DNA from: JAJFUE01 sp039683515
GTDB taxonomy: Bacteria > Sumerlaeota > Sumerlaeia > MVZB01
NCBI GenBank assembly: GCA_039683515.1
Contig: JBDKRG010000053.1
Location: 1 to 64,000, forward strand
Direction of reading: 5' to 3'
Length of the DNA stretch: 64,000 bases
Shown: piece by piece, positions 45,660 to 53,020 of the stretch
How positions within the stretch are numbered: position 1 is the stretch's first letter
Layout of the letters: the number at the start of each line of letters is the position of its first letter
Position numbers and translations under genes: made by a program
The notes under the pieces: model-generated
The model's database searches: none
What the model was told of the DNA's origin: nothing
What the model saw: only the letters and a program-made list of their open reading frames with translations

Positions 45660-46970
45660 CTATCGATCGGATGCTTCAAGCCACCCGCGCATCGCGTCGA
45701 TGGCGCGGGCGGCGCTCCCCTGGTTGCGCTCCAGGACGGCGCGCCCCTTTTCGCCCTCGGCGCGGCGATAGGCTTCGTCATTCAATAACTTCGCCAGCGT
45801 GTCGGCCAGGGCGTCGGCGCGGACCTGGATGCCGGCGCCGGCCTGCTTGAACAGCCGGTCCAGCTCGCGCTGGCTGTGCATGTCGGGACCGAACACGACC
45901 GGGACCGCATGCGCCGCGGCCTCGAGCAGGTTGTGCCCGCCGACGGCGCAGAAGCTGCCGGCGACGATCGCGACCTCGCCGAGGCCGTAGGCCCGGGCCA
46001 GCACGCCCATCCGGTCCAGGACGACGACCTCCGGGTCCGACTGCGGCTCGGGGGCGCTGGCGCGGGCCGTGCGCAGCCCCGCCTGCCACGCCAGCCGGAC
46101 CACCTCGTCGAACCGCTCCGGGTGGCGCGGGCAAAGCAACAAACCGATTGTGGATTGCGGATTGCGGATTGCGGATTTTGAAGAATGCGTCAGCCTTGAA
46201 AAGGCCGCCAAAATGGCGGTTTCTTCGCCGGGGTGGGTCGAGCCGGCGACGATCCAGCGGCGCGGGGTCAGCCCCAGCTCGGCGACCAGCTCGCGGCGCT
46301 CCTCCGGGGTGAGCGGCTTTTGCGCCAGGTCGAACTTGCAATTGCCCGTGACGCGGATCCGCGCCGGGTCGATCCCGAGCGCCTCGAACCGGCGGGCGTC
46401 CTCGTCGGTCTGGGTGCAGACGCCGCTCAGGGCGCCGAGCGCGGGGGCGAGGAAATTGCGGAATTTCCGGTAGCGCGGGAACGAGCGGTCCGACAGCTTG
46501 CCGTTGAGCATGTAGCAGCCGGTCCCGCGCGCGGCGGCCATGGCCAGGAAGTTGGGCCACAACTCGGTCTCGAGCAGGACGAACAGGCGCGGGTTATAAG
46601 CGTCCTGGAAGCGGCGGACGTTGGGCGAGAAATCGGCCGGGAAGTAGGTCGACGCCGCCTCGGGGAACGCCTGGCGCGCCGCGGCCTGGCCGGTCTCGGT
46701 GATCGTGCTGACGACGAGGGGGAGCTCCGGGGCGAGCCGGCGCAGGCCCGGCACGACGGCGCGGGCCGCGGCGATCTCGCCGACGGAGACGGCATGGACC
46801 CACAGCGAGCCGGCGCCGAACTTGCGCGCCTCGTCGGCCGACGGCAGGCGCCGGCCCATCATCCCGCCGGCGCTGTCGGCGTATTTGCCGCGCGCCAGCC
46901 GCCGCCACAGCAGGTAGGGGGCCAGCGCGGGCAGGGCGAGGGTGTAAATGGCGTCGTATCGAGTCAGCAT
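45660..46970 (-). CDS. waaA: 3-deoxy-D-manno-octulosonic acid transferase WaaA (KdtA)
   Basis: 436 residues, the family length. N-terminal membrane anchor helix (YTLALPALAPYLLWRRLARG), then GSLWVHAVSVGEIAAARAVV, LVVSTITETGQAAA, LLETELWPNFLAMA, NGKLSDRSFPRY and FGPDMHSQRELDRLF: a GT-B glycosyltransferase that adds Kdo to lipid A. This indicates a lipopolysaccharide-bearing outer membrane. Within the interdomain stretch the peptide SKSAIRNPQSTIG is encoded by a GCAATCC repeat word (46146-46179), an in-frame insertion. Start is ATG 46970; ATG 46982 is an alternative. Confidence 0.94.
   Translation of the reverse strand: MLTRYDAIYTLALPALAPYLLWRRLARGKYADSAGGMMGRRLPSADEARKFGAGSLWVHAVSVGEIAAARAVVPGLRRLAPELPLVVSTITETGQAAARQAFPEAASTYFPADFSPNVRRFQDAYNPRLFVLLETELWPNFLAMAAARGTGCYMLNGKLSDRSFPRYRKFRNFLAPALGALSGVCTQTDEDARRFEALGIDPARIRVTGNCKFDLAQKPLTPEERRELVAELGLTPRRWIVAGSTHPGEETAILAAFSRLTHSSKSAIRNPQSTIGLLLCPRHPERFDEVVRLAWQAGLRTARASAPEPQSDPEVVVLDRMGVLARAYGLGEVAIVAGSFCAVGGHNLLEAAAHAVPVVFGPDMHSQRELDRLFKQAGAGIQVRADALADTLAKLLNDEAYRRAEGEKGRAVLERNQGSAARAIDAMRGWLEASDR
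46146..46179. repeat. GCAATCC word inside waaA
   Basis: GATTGTGGATTGCGGATT then GCGGATTGCGGATTTTG: four units of seven or eight bases read in frame as IRNPQSTI on the minus strand. Confidence 0.85.
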
Positions 46971-47285
46971 GATCGACCACATCCGAATCGCACGGAAACT
47001 CGAAATCGAAATCGAAGCCCAGTTGGGGCATTCCGGCGTGAAGAGGATAACCAGTTGCGCCAGAAAATGGAAGCAATGAGTCGCCGGGGGGGCGGGCAGG
47101 GCGCCTGAAAAATCGGCGCTCGTCGGCCCCTACCCTCAAAATACCCTAAAAAAACCGCAATTCTCCCTCGACACGACCCCGTCCGCCGCGCTAAATAATG
47201 GAGCGTCAGGCACCGATGAGTTATTTACCAGGTTTTTGGGGGTGGATCGCCTATTCCCTGCGCCCTGGTTTGAGGATCAATCGGT
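46971..47285. other. 315-bp divergent spacer between waaA and galT
   Basis: Contains no gene I can support. There is a weak AAATCGAAATCGAAG repeat at 47003-47017, several A-rich and C-rich runs, and no clear promoter or terminator, although promoters for both genes must lie here. Confidence 0.4.
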
Positions 47286-48359
47286 GTGAACACGAATATG
47301 GCCGAACTGCGCCAGAACATGGTGACGAAGGAATGGGTGATCATCGCCCCGGAGCGGGCGATGCGGCCCGACCAATTCCGCATTCCCGCCAAGGTCCTGA
47401 CCCACCAGCTCCCCGTCTTCATCAACGACTGCCCGTTCTGCCCGGGCAACGAGGCCGAGACGCCGCCCGACCTGATCCGCTGCCCCGAACAGGGGCCGTG
47501 GAAGTCGCGGCTGTTCCCGAACAAGTTCCCGGCGCTGAGCCGCGACGGCGAGCGCCTCTACAGCCACGACGGCGCCGCGCGCAAGCTGAGCGGGGTCGGC
47601 TTCCACGAGGTCCTGATCGAGACGCCGCGCCACAACAGCACGCCCGGCCTGCAGTCGCCGCAGACGATCCTGCGGACGCTGAAGATCTTCATCCAGCGCG
47701 GCATGCAGATCGCCGACGACCCGCGCATCGAGCAGGTGTTTTACTTCAAGAACCACGGCCTGGCGGCGGGCACGTCGATCATCCACCCGCACGGCCAGCT
47801 GCTGGCGCTGCCGATGGTGCCGTTCAACGCCCGCATGCGCATCGACGAGCAGCGGCGTACCTACGACGAGATGGGGGTCTGCCCCGTCTGCGCCATGCTC
47901 GACAGCGAGCTGAACGCGGGCCGGCGCATCGTGTGCGCCAACGAGTCGTTCGTGGCCGTGGTGCCCTACGCGGCGCTGTCGCCGTTCCACATGTGGATCG
48001 TGCCGCGACGGCACGGGCCGAGCTTCCTCGACATCCAGCAGCATGAGCTGGAGCTCCTGGCCGCGATCATGCGCGAGGTGTTCGGGCGGCTCTATCACGG
48101 CCTCAGCGACCCCGACTACAATTATATCGTGCGCAACGCGCCGCAGCGCGACTCCAGCAGCGCCTACCTGCATTGGTACGTCTCGATCGTCCCGCGCGTG
48201 ACCCGCACCGCCGGGTTCGAGCTGGGCAGCGGGATGTCGATCAACCCGACATTGCCCGAGGATAACGCCGAGTTCCTGCGCAGCCAGGACCCCGGCCAAA
48301 CCATGGATGACGATTTCGAAGGTGCCCGGTGCGCCGCAATTGCCGGAGATGGAGTGTGA
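47286..48359 (+). CDS. galT: galactose-1-phosphate uridylyltransferase (GalT-like)
   Basis: 357 residues. HIT-fold transferase: zinc site NDCPFCPGNEAETP, FPNKFPALS, VLIETPRHNSTP, active-site His in SIIHPHGQLLALPMVP, second zinc pair CPVCAM, then PYAALSPFHMWIVPRRHGPS and YLHWYVSIVPR. It exchanges UMP between UDP-glucose and a hexose 1-phosphate, in the Leloir pathway or a related route. The GTG at 47286 has GAGG eight bases upstream; ATG at 47298 is an alternative. Its stop is two bases before the start of the subtilase gene, so they may be cotranscribed although unrelated. Confidence 0.93.
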   Translation: MNTNMAELRQNMVTKEWVIIAPERAMRPDQFRIPAKVLTHQLPVFINDCPFCPGNEAETPPDLIRCPEQGPWKSRLFPNKFPALSRDGERLYSHDGAARKLSGVGFHEVLIETPRHNSTPGLQSPQTILRTLKIFIQRGMQIADDPRIEQVFYFKNHGLAAGTSIIHPHGQLLALPMVPFNARMRIDEQRRTYDEMGVCPVCAMLDSELNAGRRIVCANESFVAVVPYAALSPFHMWIVPRRHGPSFLDIQQHELELLAAIMREVFGRLYHGLSDPDYNYIVRNAPQRDSSSAYLHWYVSIVPRVTRTAGFELGSGMSINPTLPEDNAEFLRSQDPGQTMDDDFEGARCAAIAGDGV

Positions 48360-48361
48360 TC

Positions 48362-49693
48362 ATGGCTACCAGATGGATGGCCTTCTGCCTGTTCGTGTTC
48401 GCCACGGCCGCCGCCGCCCAGCCCGCGCCGATGCCCAACGTGGCCGCCGGGGTGACCCGCGCGCTCGCGGCCAGGGGCAAGGCCGACGTGATCGTGCGGC
48501 TGGACCCCGCGGCCGACCGCTCGCTCATCGACAAGGCCGCGATCAAGGGCTGGACCGTTCAGCGCCGGCTCGAATCGGTCCCGTACCTGATCGGCCAGGT
48601 CGACAGCGCGGGGATCGCGGAGCTGGCGGCCAACCCGGCCGTCGACCAGGTCTATGAGGACCTGACGCTGCGCGGCTCGCTGGCGCAGAGCGTCCCGGCC
48701 ATCACCGCCGACGTCGCGCGGACCAAGTATGGCCTGACCGGCTCCAACGTCGTCGTCGGCTTCATCGACACCGGCATCGACCTGACCCATGCCGACCTGG
48801 CCAGCGCCGTCCAGGCCAGCCGCCGCATCATCAAGGGCGACTCCAACACCAGCAACGTCCAGGACGACAACGGCCACGGGACGCACCTGGCCGGCATCAT
48901 CACCGGCAACGGGAGCGTGGCCCCACGCGGCGTGGCCTCCGACTGCAAGCTCGTCGTCATCAAGGCGCTCGACAGCAGCAACTCGGGCTACATGAGCGAC
49001 TTCATCACGGCCATCGACTGGATGATCGCCAACAAGGCCTCGTTCCCGTCACTCAAGTTCATCAGCCTGAGCGCCAATTTCAACGCCGAGCCGTCGACGC
49101 TCTGCCCGTGCGACTCGCTGGTCGGTTCGGTCTCGGCCTACCAGGCGTTCCTCGACGTCATCGCCCGCGCCAAGGCGGCGGGGATGTATCTCGTCGTCCC
49201 GACGGGGAACAACGGGACCTCCGGCCTCGTCCCGCCCGCCTGCTTCAAGGACGTCATCGCGGTCGGGTCGTGCTTCGACACGTCGTACCTGCGCGCGCCC
49301 GGGACCAATACCTACCAGTATTACGACCCCAGCTTCCCGGCCGTCTACAACACCAGCCCGACGATCCAGACGATCGCGGGGTTCAGCAATTACGGGTCGT
49401 GCATGGACTTCGTCGCGCCCGGCTATCTCATCACTTCCGACAAGCTGACCGGCGGGACGGTCAACAGCTTCGGGACGTCGGTCTCGGCGGCGCACGTCGT
49501 CGGGGCGCTCGCCCTGCTGCAGCAGCGGGCGCCCAAGGCATCGGCCGCGCAGCTGGTCACGGCGCTCGCGACCTACTCCAAGCAGATCCCCGACCCGCAG
49601 AACTCGTCGATCAAATACCCGCTGATCGACGTGGCCGCGACGGCCGCCCAGCTCGGCCCCAACCGCGCCGACGCGTGGACGATGTATAAATAA
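48362..49693 (+). CDS. secreted subtilisin-like serine protease
   Basis: 443 residues. Signal peptide MATRWMAFCLFVFATAAAA, an inhibitor I9-like propeptide (ADVIVRLDPAADRSLIDKAA), then the S8 catalytic domain: Asp in VVGFIDTGIDLTHADL, His in DNGHGTHLAGIITG, oxyanion Asn in VVPTGNNGTSG, Ser in NSFGTSVSAAHVVGALA (GTSVS instead of GTSMA). The protein ends NRADAWTMYK, matching the ADDWRLYR end of the secreted protein at 29095. GGAG stands nine bases before the ATG. It follows galT by two bases. Confidence 0.93.
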   Translation: MATRWMAFCLFVFATAAAAQPAPMPNVAAGVTRALAARGKADVIVRLDPAADRSLIDKAAIKGWTVQRRLESVPYLIGQVDSAGIAELAANPAVDQVYEDLTLRGSLAQSVPAITADVARTKYGLTGSNVVVGFIDTGIDLTHADLASAVQASRRIIKGDSNTSNVQDDNGHGTHLAGIITGNGSVAPRGVASDCKLVVIKALDSSNSGYMSDFITAIDWMIANKASFPSLKFISLSANFNAEPSTLCPCDSLVGSVSAYQAFLDVIARAKAAGMYLVVPTGNNGTSGLVPPACFKDVIAVGSCFDTSYLRAPGTNTYQYYDPSFPAVYNTSPTIQTIAGFSNYGSCMDFVAPGYLITSDKLTGGTVNSFGTSVSAAHVVGALALLQQRAPKASAAQLVTALATYSKQIPDPQNSSIKYPLIDVAATAAQLGPNRADAWTMYK

Positions 49694-49719
49694 GCCGCGC
49701 GCCAAGCCGCAAAAGCCGC

Positions 49720-49752
49720 AAAGCCGACGGGTTCCATCCCGTCGGCTTTCTG
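49720..49752 (+). terminator. terminator of the subtilase gene
   Basis: AAAGCCGACGGG (49720-49731) pairs perfectly with CCCGTCGGCTTT (49738-49749), 6-base loop, followed by CTGCTTG. A clear stem 27 bp after the stop codon. Confidence 0.85.
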
Positions 49753-49755
49753 CTT

Positions 49756-49815
49756 GTTAGAGCGCTTGACGAAAATGATTCGTTCGTGCGTCGTGCGTCG
49801 TGCGTCGTAATCGAA
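49756..49815. repeat. GATTACGA/CGCACGA element with AGAGCGCTT tail (inverted copy)
   Basis: TTAGAGCGCTTGACGAAAAT, then GATTCGTTCGTGCGTCGTGC and GTCGTGCGTCGTAATCGAAC. Reverse complement of the 37541-37612 element, with CGCACGA in place of some GATTACGA units. Confidence 0.8.
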
Positions 49816-49878
49816 CCCAACCGCCGGCCATTCACGCATTATTTTTGTCAACCACACCCAATCCTTTGCGGGCGGTTC

Positions 49879-50358
49879 TCACGAACGCGACCGGGCGCCG
49901 TCGAGGAGGCGGCCGAGGGCCTGGGCGAAGCGGTTGCGGTCGCGCTGGCCGAGCGGGCGCGGGCCGCCCGTCATCGGGTCGATCACGCCCGTGTCGCGCA
50001 GCTCCATCGTCAGGTCGCGCATCGCCAGGCGCACGCCGATGTTGGAGGCGCCAAGCACCTCGCCGCGGTTCTCGATCACCTGCGCCCCCTTGGCGATCGC
50101 CGCGGCGGCCAGCGGGATGTCCTGCGTCACGACGATGTCGCCCGGCTCGCAGCGCTCGACGATCCAGTCGTCGACGGCGTCGGGGCCGCTCGGGATGCGG
50201 ACGACCTCGACGCCCTCGCCGCGGTCGCGCATCGCCGTGGCGGTGACCATGAGGACCTTGACCCCGTGGCGCCGCGCCGCGCGCTCGATCGCGTCCTTGA
50301 CAGGGCACGCGTCCGCGTCAACGATGATCCTGATGTGGGCTGCCGAACCGTTGGCCAT
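49879..50358 (-). CDS. YaiI/YqxD family protein (DUF188)
   Basis: 159 residues, the family size. Signature RIIVDADACPVKDAIERAAR at the N-terminus, then DAVDDWIVERCEPGDIVVTQ, DIPLAAAAIAKGAQVIENRG and MRDLTMELRDTG, typical of the PIN-like DUF188 (YaiI/YqxD) family. The fold suggests a nuclease, but no biochemical role is established. Divergent from the SSS symporter gene, with only 92 bp between them. Confidence 0.93.
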   Translation of the reverse strand: MANGSAAHIRIIVDADACPVKDAIERAARRHGVKVLMVTATAMRDRGEGVEVVRIPSGPDAVDDWIVERCEPGDIVVTQDIPLAAAAIAKGAQVIENRGEVLGASNIGVRLAMRDLTMELRDTGVIDPMTGGPRPLGQRDRNRFAQALGRLLDGARSRS

Positions 50359-50371
50359 AAAAAAACCGGAT

Positions 50372-50438
50372 ATGAGAGATGAAAGATGAGAGATGAGGAA
50401 AATATGAGAAACATCTCATCTCTCAGGTCTCATCTCTC
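50372..50438. repeat. GAGATGA inverted pair filling a divergent promoter region
   Basis: Left arm 50372-50397 (ATGAGAGATGAAAGATGAG then AGATGAG), right arm 50414-50438 (TCTCATCTCTCAGGTCTCAT then CTCTC). About 24 bases pair with few mismatches around a 16-base loop. It takes up nearly all of the 92 bp between yaiI and the symporter gene. Confidence 0.9.
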
Positions 50439-50450
50439 GAAGCATACCAG

Positions 50451-51815
50451 ATGACTTTGATCTTCTACAGTGCCGCGTTGCTTGCGATCGGGTGGTGGTT
50501 TCGGCGGGAGGCCGCCGACGGGGCGGGGTTTTTCCTCGCCGGGCGCAAGCTCGGCGCGTGGCAGGTCGGCCTGGCGCTGGGGGGGATGGGGTTCGGCGGG
50601 TCGGCGATCCTGATCGGTTCCTCGCTGGCCTACGCGCACGGCCTGGCCGGGCTGTGGTTCACCGGCTCGGTCGCGCTCGGGTTCGTCTGCAACGGCCTGT
50701 TCCTGGCGCGGCGCGTGCGCGCGAGCGGCGCGCATTCGCTCGCCCATTTCGTCGAGCTGCAATACGGGCGGCCGGCGCGGCGGATGGTTTCGGCGCTGCT
50801 CGTCGTCTGCTCGATGGCGTTTTTCGGGATCGCGATCAAGGGTTTTTCCATCCTGCTCGGGCCGATCGCCGGCGACGCGTGGTGGCTCCGCGAGGGCCGC
50901 CCCGAGGTTATCGCCTGCGCCGTGATCCTCGCCTACACGCTCCTGGGCGGCCACCGGGCGATCGCCGCGACCGATTACCTCCAGATCGCGCTCATCGTGC
51001 TGGCGCTGACGGCGGTCCTGTTGCCGCTCGGCCTGGCGCGCGCGCCGGTCGCGGCGCTCCCGGCGGCGATGCTCGCGTTCCCGTTCGGCCACGGCGCCGG
51101 GCCGATGTTCGCGCTCAACATGGTCGTCCTGATGGGCCTGGCGGGGGTCGTCGGCGGCGACGTGTTTTCCAAGGTCCTGAGCGCGGCCGACGAGCGCGCC
51201 GCCTCGAAGGGCGCGGTCATCGGCGGGCTGATCCTGCTGTTCCTCGCCATGACGGTCGCGCTGCTGGCGCTGTGCGCGCGGGCGCTGCTGCCGGGCCTCG
51301 CCGACCCGAGCCTGGCGATCCCGCTGCTGGCGCGCGAGCTTTTGCCGGCCGTGCTCTTCGAGTTGATCGTCCTGGCGCTGCTCGGCGCGCTCCTTTCGAC
51401 GGGCGACGCCGTCCTGCTGACGGGGGCGACGGTCATGGCGCTCGACGTCCTCCGGATCGACGAGCGCGCCGGCCGCTGGCCGATTCGGGTCGTGACGGCC
51501 GGCCTGGCGATCGGCGGCCTCATGCTTGCGCTGTGGCTCGGCCGCCTGCTCGAGATCATGCGCTTCGGCTACACGCTGCTGGTCTCGGGCGTGGTCATGC
51601 CGGTGCTGATCACGCTCGTCGTCGGCGACCGCCGCCGGCCCTCGCGCGCGTGGGCGATGGGGGCGATGCTCGCCGGCCTGGCCGGCGCGATCGCGTGGCA
51701 GGCGTTCAGGCCCAAAGAGATTGGCCTCGACCCGGCCGCGATCGGCGCGGCCGCCTCGGCGCTGGTCATGGGCATCGGGATCGCCATGGCCGGCAAGGGC
51801 GCCGGGCCGAGATAA
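50451..51815 (+). CDS. sodium:solute symporter (SSS family)
   Basis: 454 residues with about twelve to thirteen membrane helices. FFLAGRKLGAWQVGLALGGM and AYTLLGGHRAIAATDYLQIAL are the SSS signatures seen in PutP/PanF-like symporters, and LLSTGDAVLLTGATVMALDV is the typical late-helix motif. It imports a small solute with sodium; the substrate cannot be told. The start at 50451 is 12 bp from the end of the repeat pair and has no clear ribosome binding site. Confidence 0.9.
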   Translation: MTLIFYSAALLAIGWWFRREAADGAGFFLAGRKLGAWQVGLALGGMGFGGSAILIGSSLAYAHGLAGLWFTGSVALGFVCNGLFLARRVRASGAHSLAHFVELQYGRPARRMVSALLVVCSMAFFGIAIKGFSILLGPIAGDAWWLREGRPEVIACAVILAYTLLGGHRAIAATDYLQIALIVLALTAVLLPLGLARAPVAALPAAMLAFPFGHGAGPMFALNMVVLMGLAGVVGGDVFSKVLSAADERAASKGAVIGGLILLFLAMTVALLALCARALLPGLADPSLAIPLLARELLPAVLFELIVLALLGALLSTGDAVLLTGATVMALDVLRIDERAGRWPIRVVTAGLAIGGLMLALWLGRLLEIMRFGYTLLVSGVVMPVLITLVVGDRRRPSRAWAMGAMLAGLAGAIAWQAFRPKEIGLDPAAIGAAASALVMGIGIAMAGKGAGPR

Positions 51816-51846
51816 GAAATTCCTATCATGTTTCGAGTTTCGAGTT

Positions 51847-52935
51847 TTAACTGCGGGGCCGGGCGCGCAGGATCGCGAAGAAATTCGGGATCGCGCCGGT
51901 GCTTGTTAAATTCCTGTCCTCTTCCATAATCCGCGCGAGCCAGTCGTTCGCCTCGGAGTCGGCCGGGTCGTAATTCCGGATCGTCTGCTCGAGGAGCGGC
52001 ATCGCCAGCCCGCCGCCCAGCTCCCACAGTTCGGTGATCGCGAAATACTCGCTCAGGACCGGGACGATCTTGTCGGAGCGGATCGACTCGAACGGGGAGG
52101 ATTTCTGGACCTCCCACTCGTCGCGGAACCGCGGCGAGCGGATCGCCGCGCCGCCGCGGTCGCGCCTGAGCCGCTCGGGGAGCATCTTGTGCCAGCGCCG
52201 CACGTGCCGCCGCACCGCGTCGGGGTACTTGAGGTAGCGCGGGCCGACGTATTCCTCCATGAACAGCTCGCCGCCGCTCTTGAGCGACCGCGCCAGCTCG
52301 CGCGCGAGCCGCTCGAGCGCGACGGCGTGATGCAGCGCATGGATCGCGACGACGGCGTCGTACTTGTTGCGCGGCACGGTGAGCTTGTTGAGGTCGCCGA
52401 CGACGTACCGGATGCCGTAGCCCATCGACTCGTAAACGGCCTGCGCCCGCGCCGCGAGCTCCTCGGAAATATCGTTGGCGTCGACCCGCCGCGCGAATCC
52501 CATGTCGATCAGCACGCGGCAATCGTTCCCCGCGCCGGCCCCGGGGACGAACACATGGCCGTAGCCGCTCCCGCGCGAGGCGAGCCACGACCAGAAATCG
52601 GGCGCATTAAGACCCGGAATCGCGTATAGAAGCTTCCTGGCCAGCGGGTGCTGCCACACATGCTCGATCCGCGCCGGAGCGGGCTCGGCCTCGGCCGCCG
52701 GCGCCCCGGCGATATCCCCCGAGCTGACCCCCGCCCAATACGCCCCCTCGATGTCGCAGAACCGGCGGTAATCGGGGGACTCCAGGAAGGCGGTGCGCTT
52801 GCTTTCAGTTTCGAGGTCGTGGAGGAGATACCGCTTGTCCCGCGGCGGCAGCCGGCGCCAAACGGCGCGCCCCGCCTGCGCGACCGGCCGCGGAAGAAAC
52901 CCGGCAATGTTTCTCAGAATCGCTTGAAAAGCCAT
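51847..52935 (-). CDS. class I SAM-dependent methyltransferase
   Basis: 362 residues. Methyltransferase domain about 115-240: HVFVPGAGAGNDCRVLIDMG (SAM-binding motif I), VDANDISEELAARAQAVYE, GDLNKLTVPRNKYDAVVAIH, LARSLKSGGELFMEEYVGP. The N-terminal 110 residues (FLPRPVAQAGRAVWRRLPP) are helical and unassigned; the C-terminus resembles FkbM-like or natural-product methyltransferases. The substrate is unknown. The ATG at 52935 starts MAFQAILRN. It is followed in transcription order by no linked gene; upstream on the same strand is a membrane glycosyltransferase, with a repeat element between. Confidence 0.85.
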   Translation of the reverse strand: MAFQAILRNIAGFLPRPVAQAGRAVWRRLPPRDKRYLLHDLETESKRTAFLESPDYRRFCDIEGAYWAGVSSGDIAGAPAAEAEPAPARIEHVWQHPLARKLLYAIPGLNAPDFWSWLASRGSGYGHVFVPGAGAGNDCRVLIDMGFARRVDANDISEELAARAQAVYESMGYGIRYVVGDLNKLTVPRNKYDAVVAIHALHHAVALERLARELARSLKSGGELFMEEYVGPRYLKYPDAVRRHVRRWHKMLPERLRRDRGGAAIRSPRFRDEWEVQKSSPFESIRSDKIVPVLSEYFAITELWELGGGLAMPLLEQTIRNYDPADSEANDWLARIMEEDRNLTSTGAIPNFFAILRARPRS

Positions 52936-52964
52936 ATTCAGGCACGCGCGTTGATTGCAATAAG

Positions 52965-52988
52965 CAAGCTGAAGCTTGAACTCCGAAC
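52965..52988. repeat. CAAGCTGAAGCTTG hairpin word with ACTCCGAAC tail
   Basis: CAAGCTGAAGCTTG (52965-52978, GA turn) then AACTCCGAAC. The same unit, inverted, forms the left half of the element at 18710-18773. Confidence 0.75.
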
Positions 52989-53020
52989 CGAAATTCCGCC
53001 TTCTTTGCGACAAAAAATCC

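Noticed and set aside
48359..48362. Functional link of galT with the subtilase
   Set aside because: They are only two bases apart and may share a transcript, but nothing in either protein suggests a joint function.
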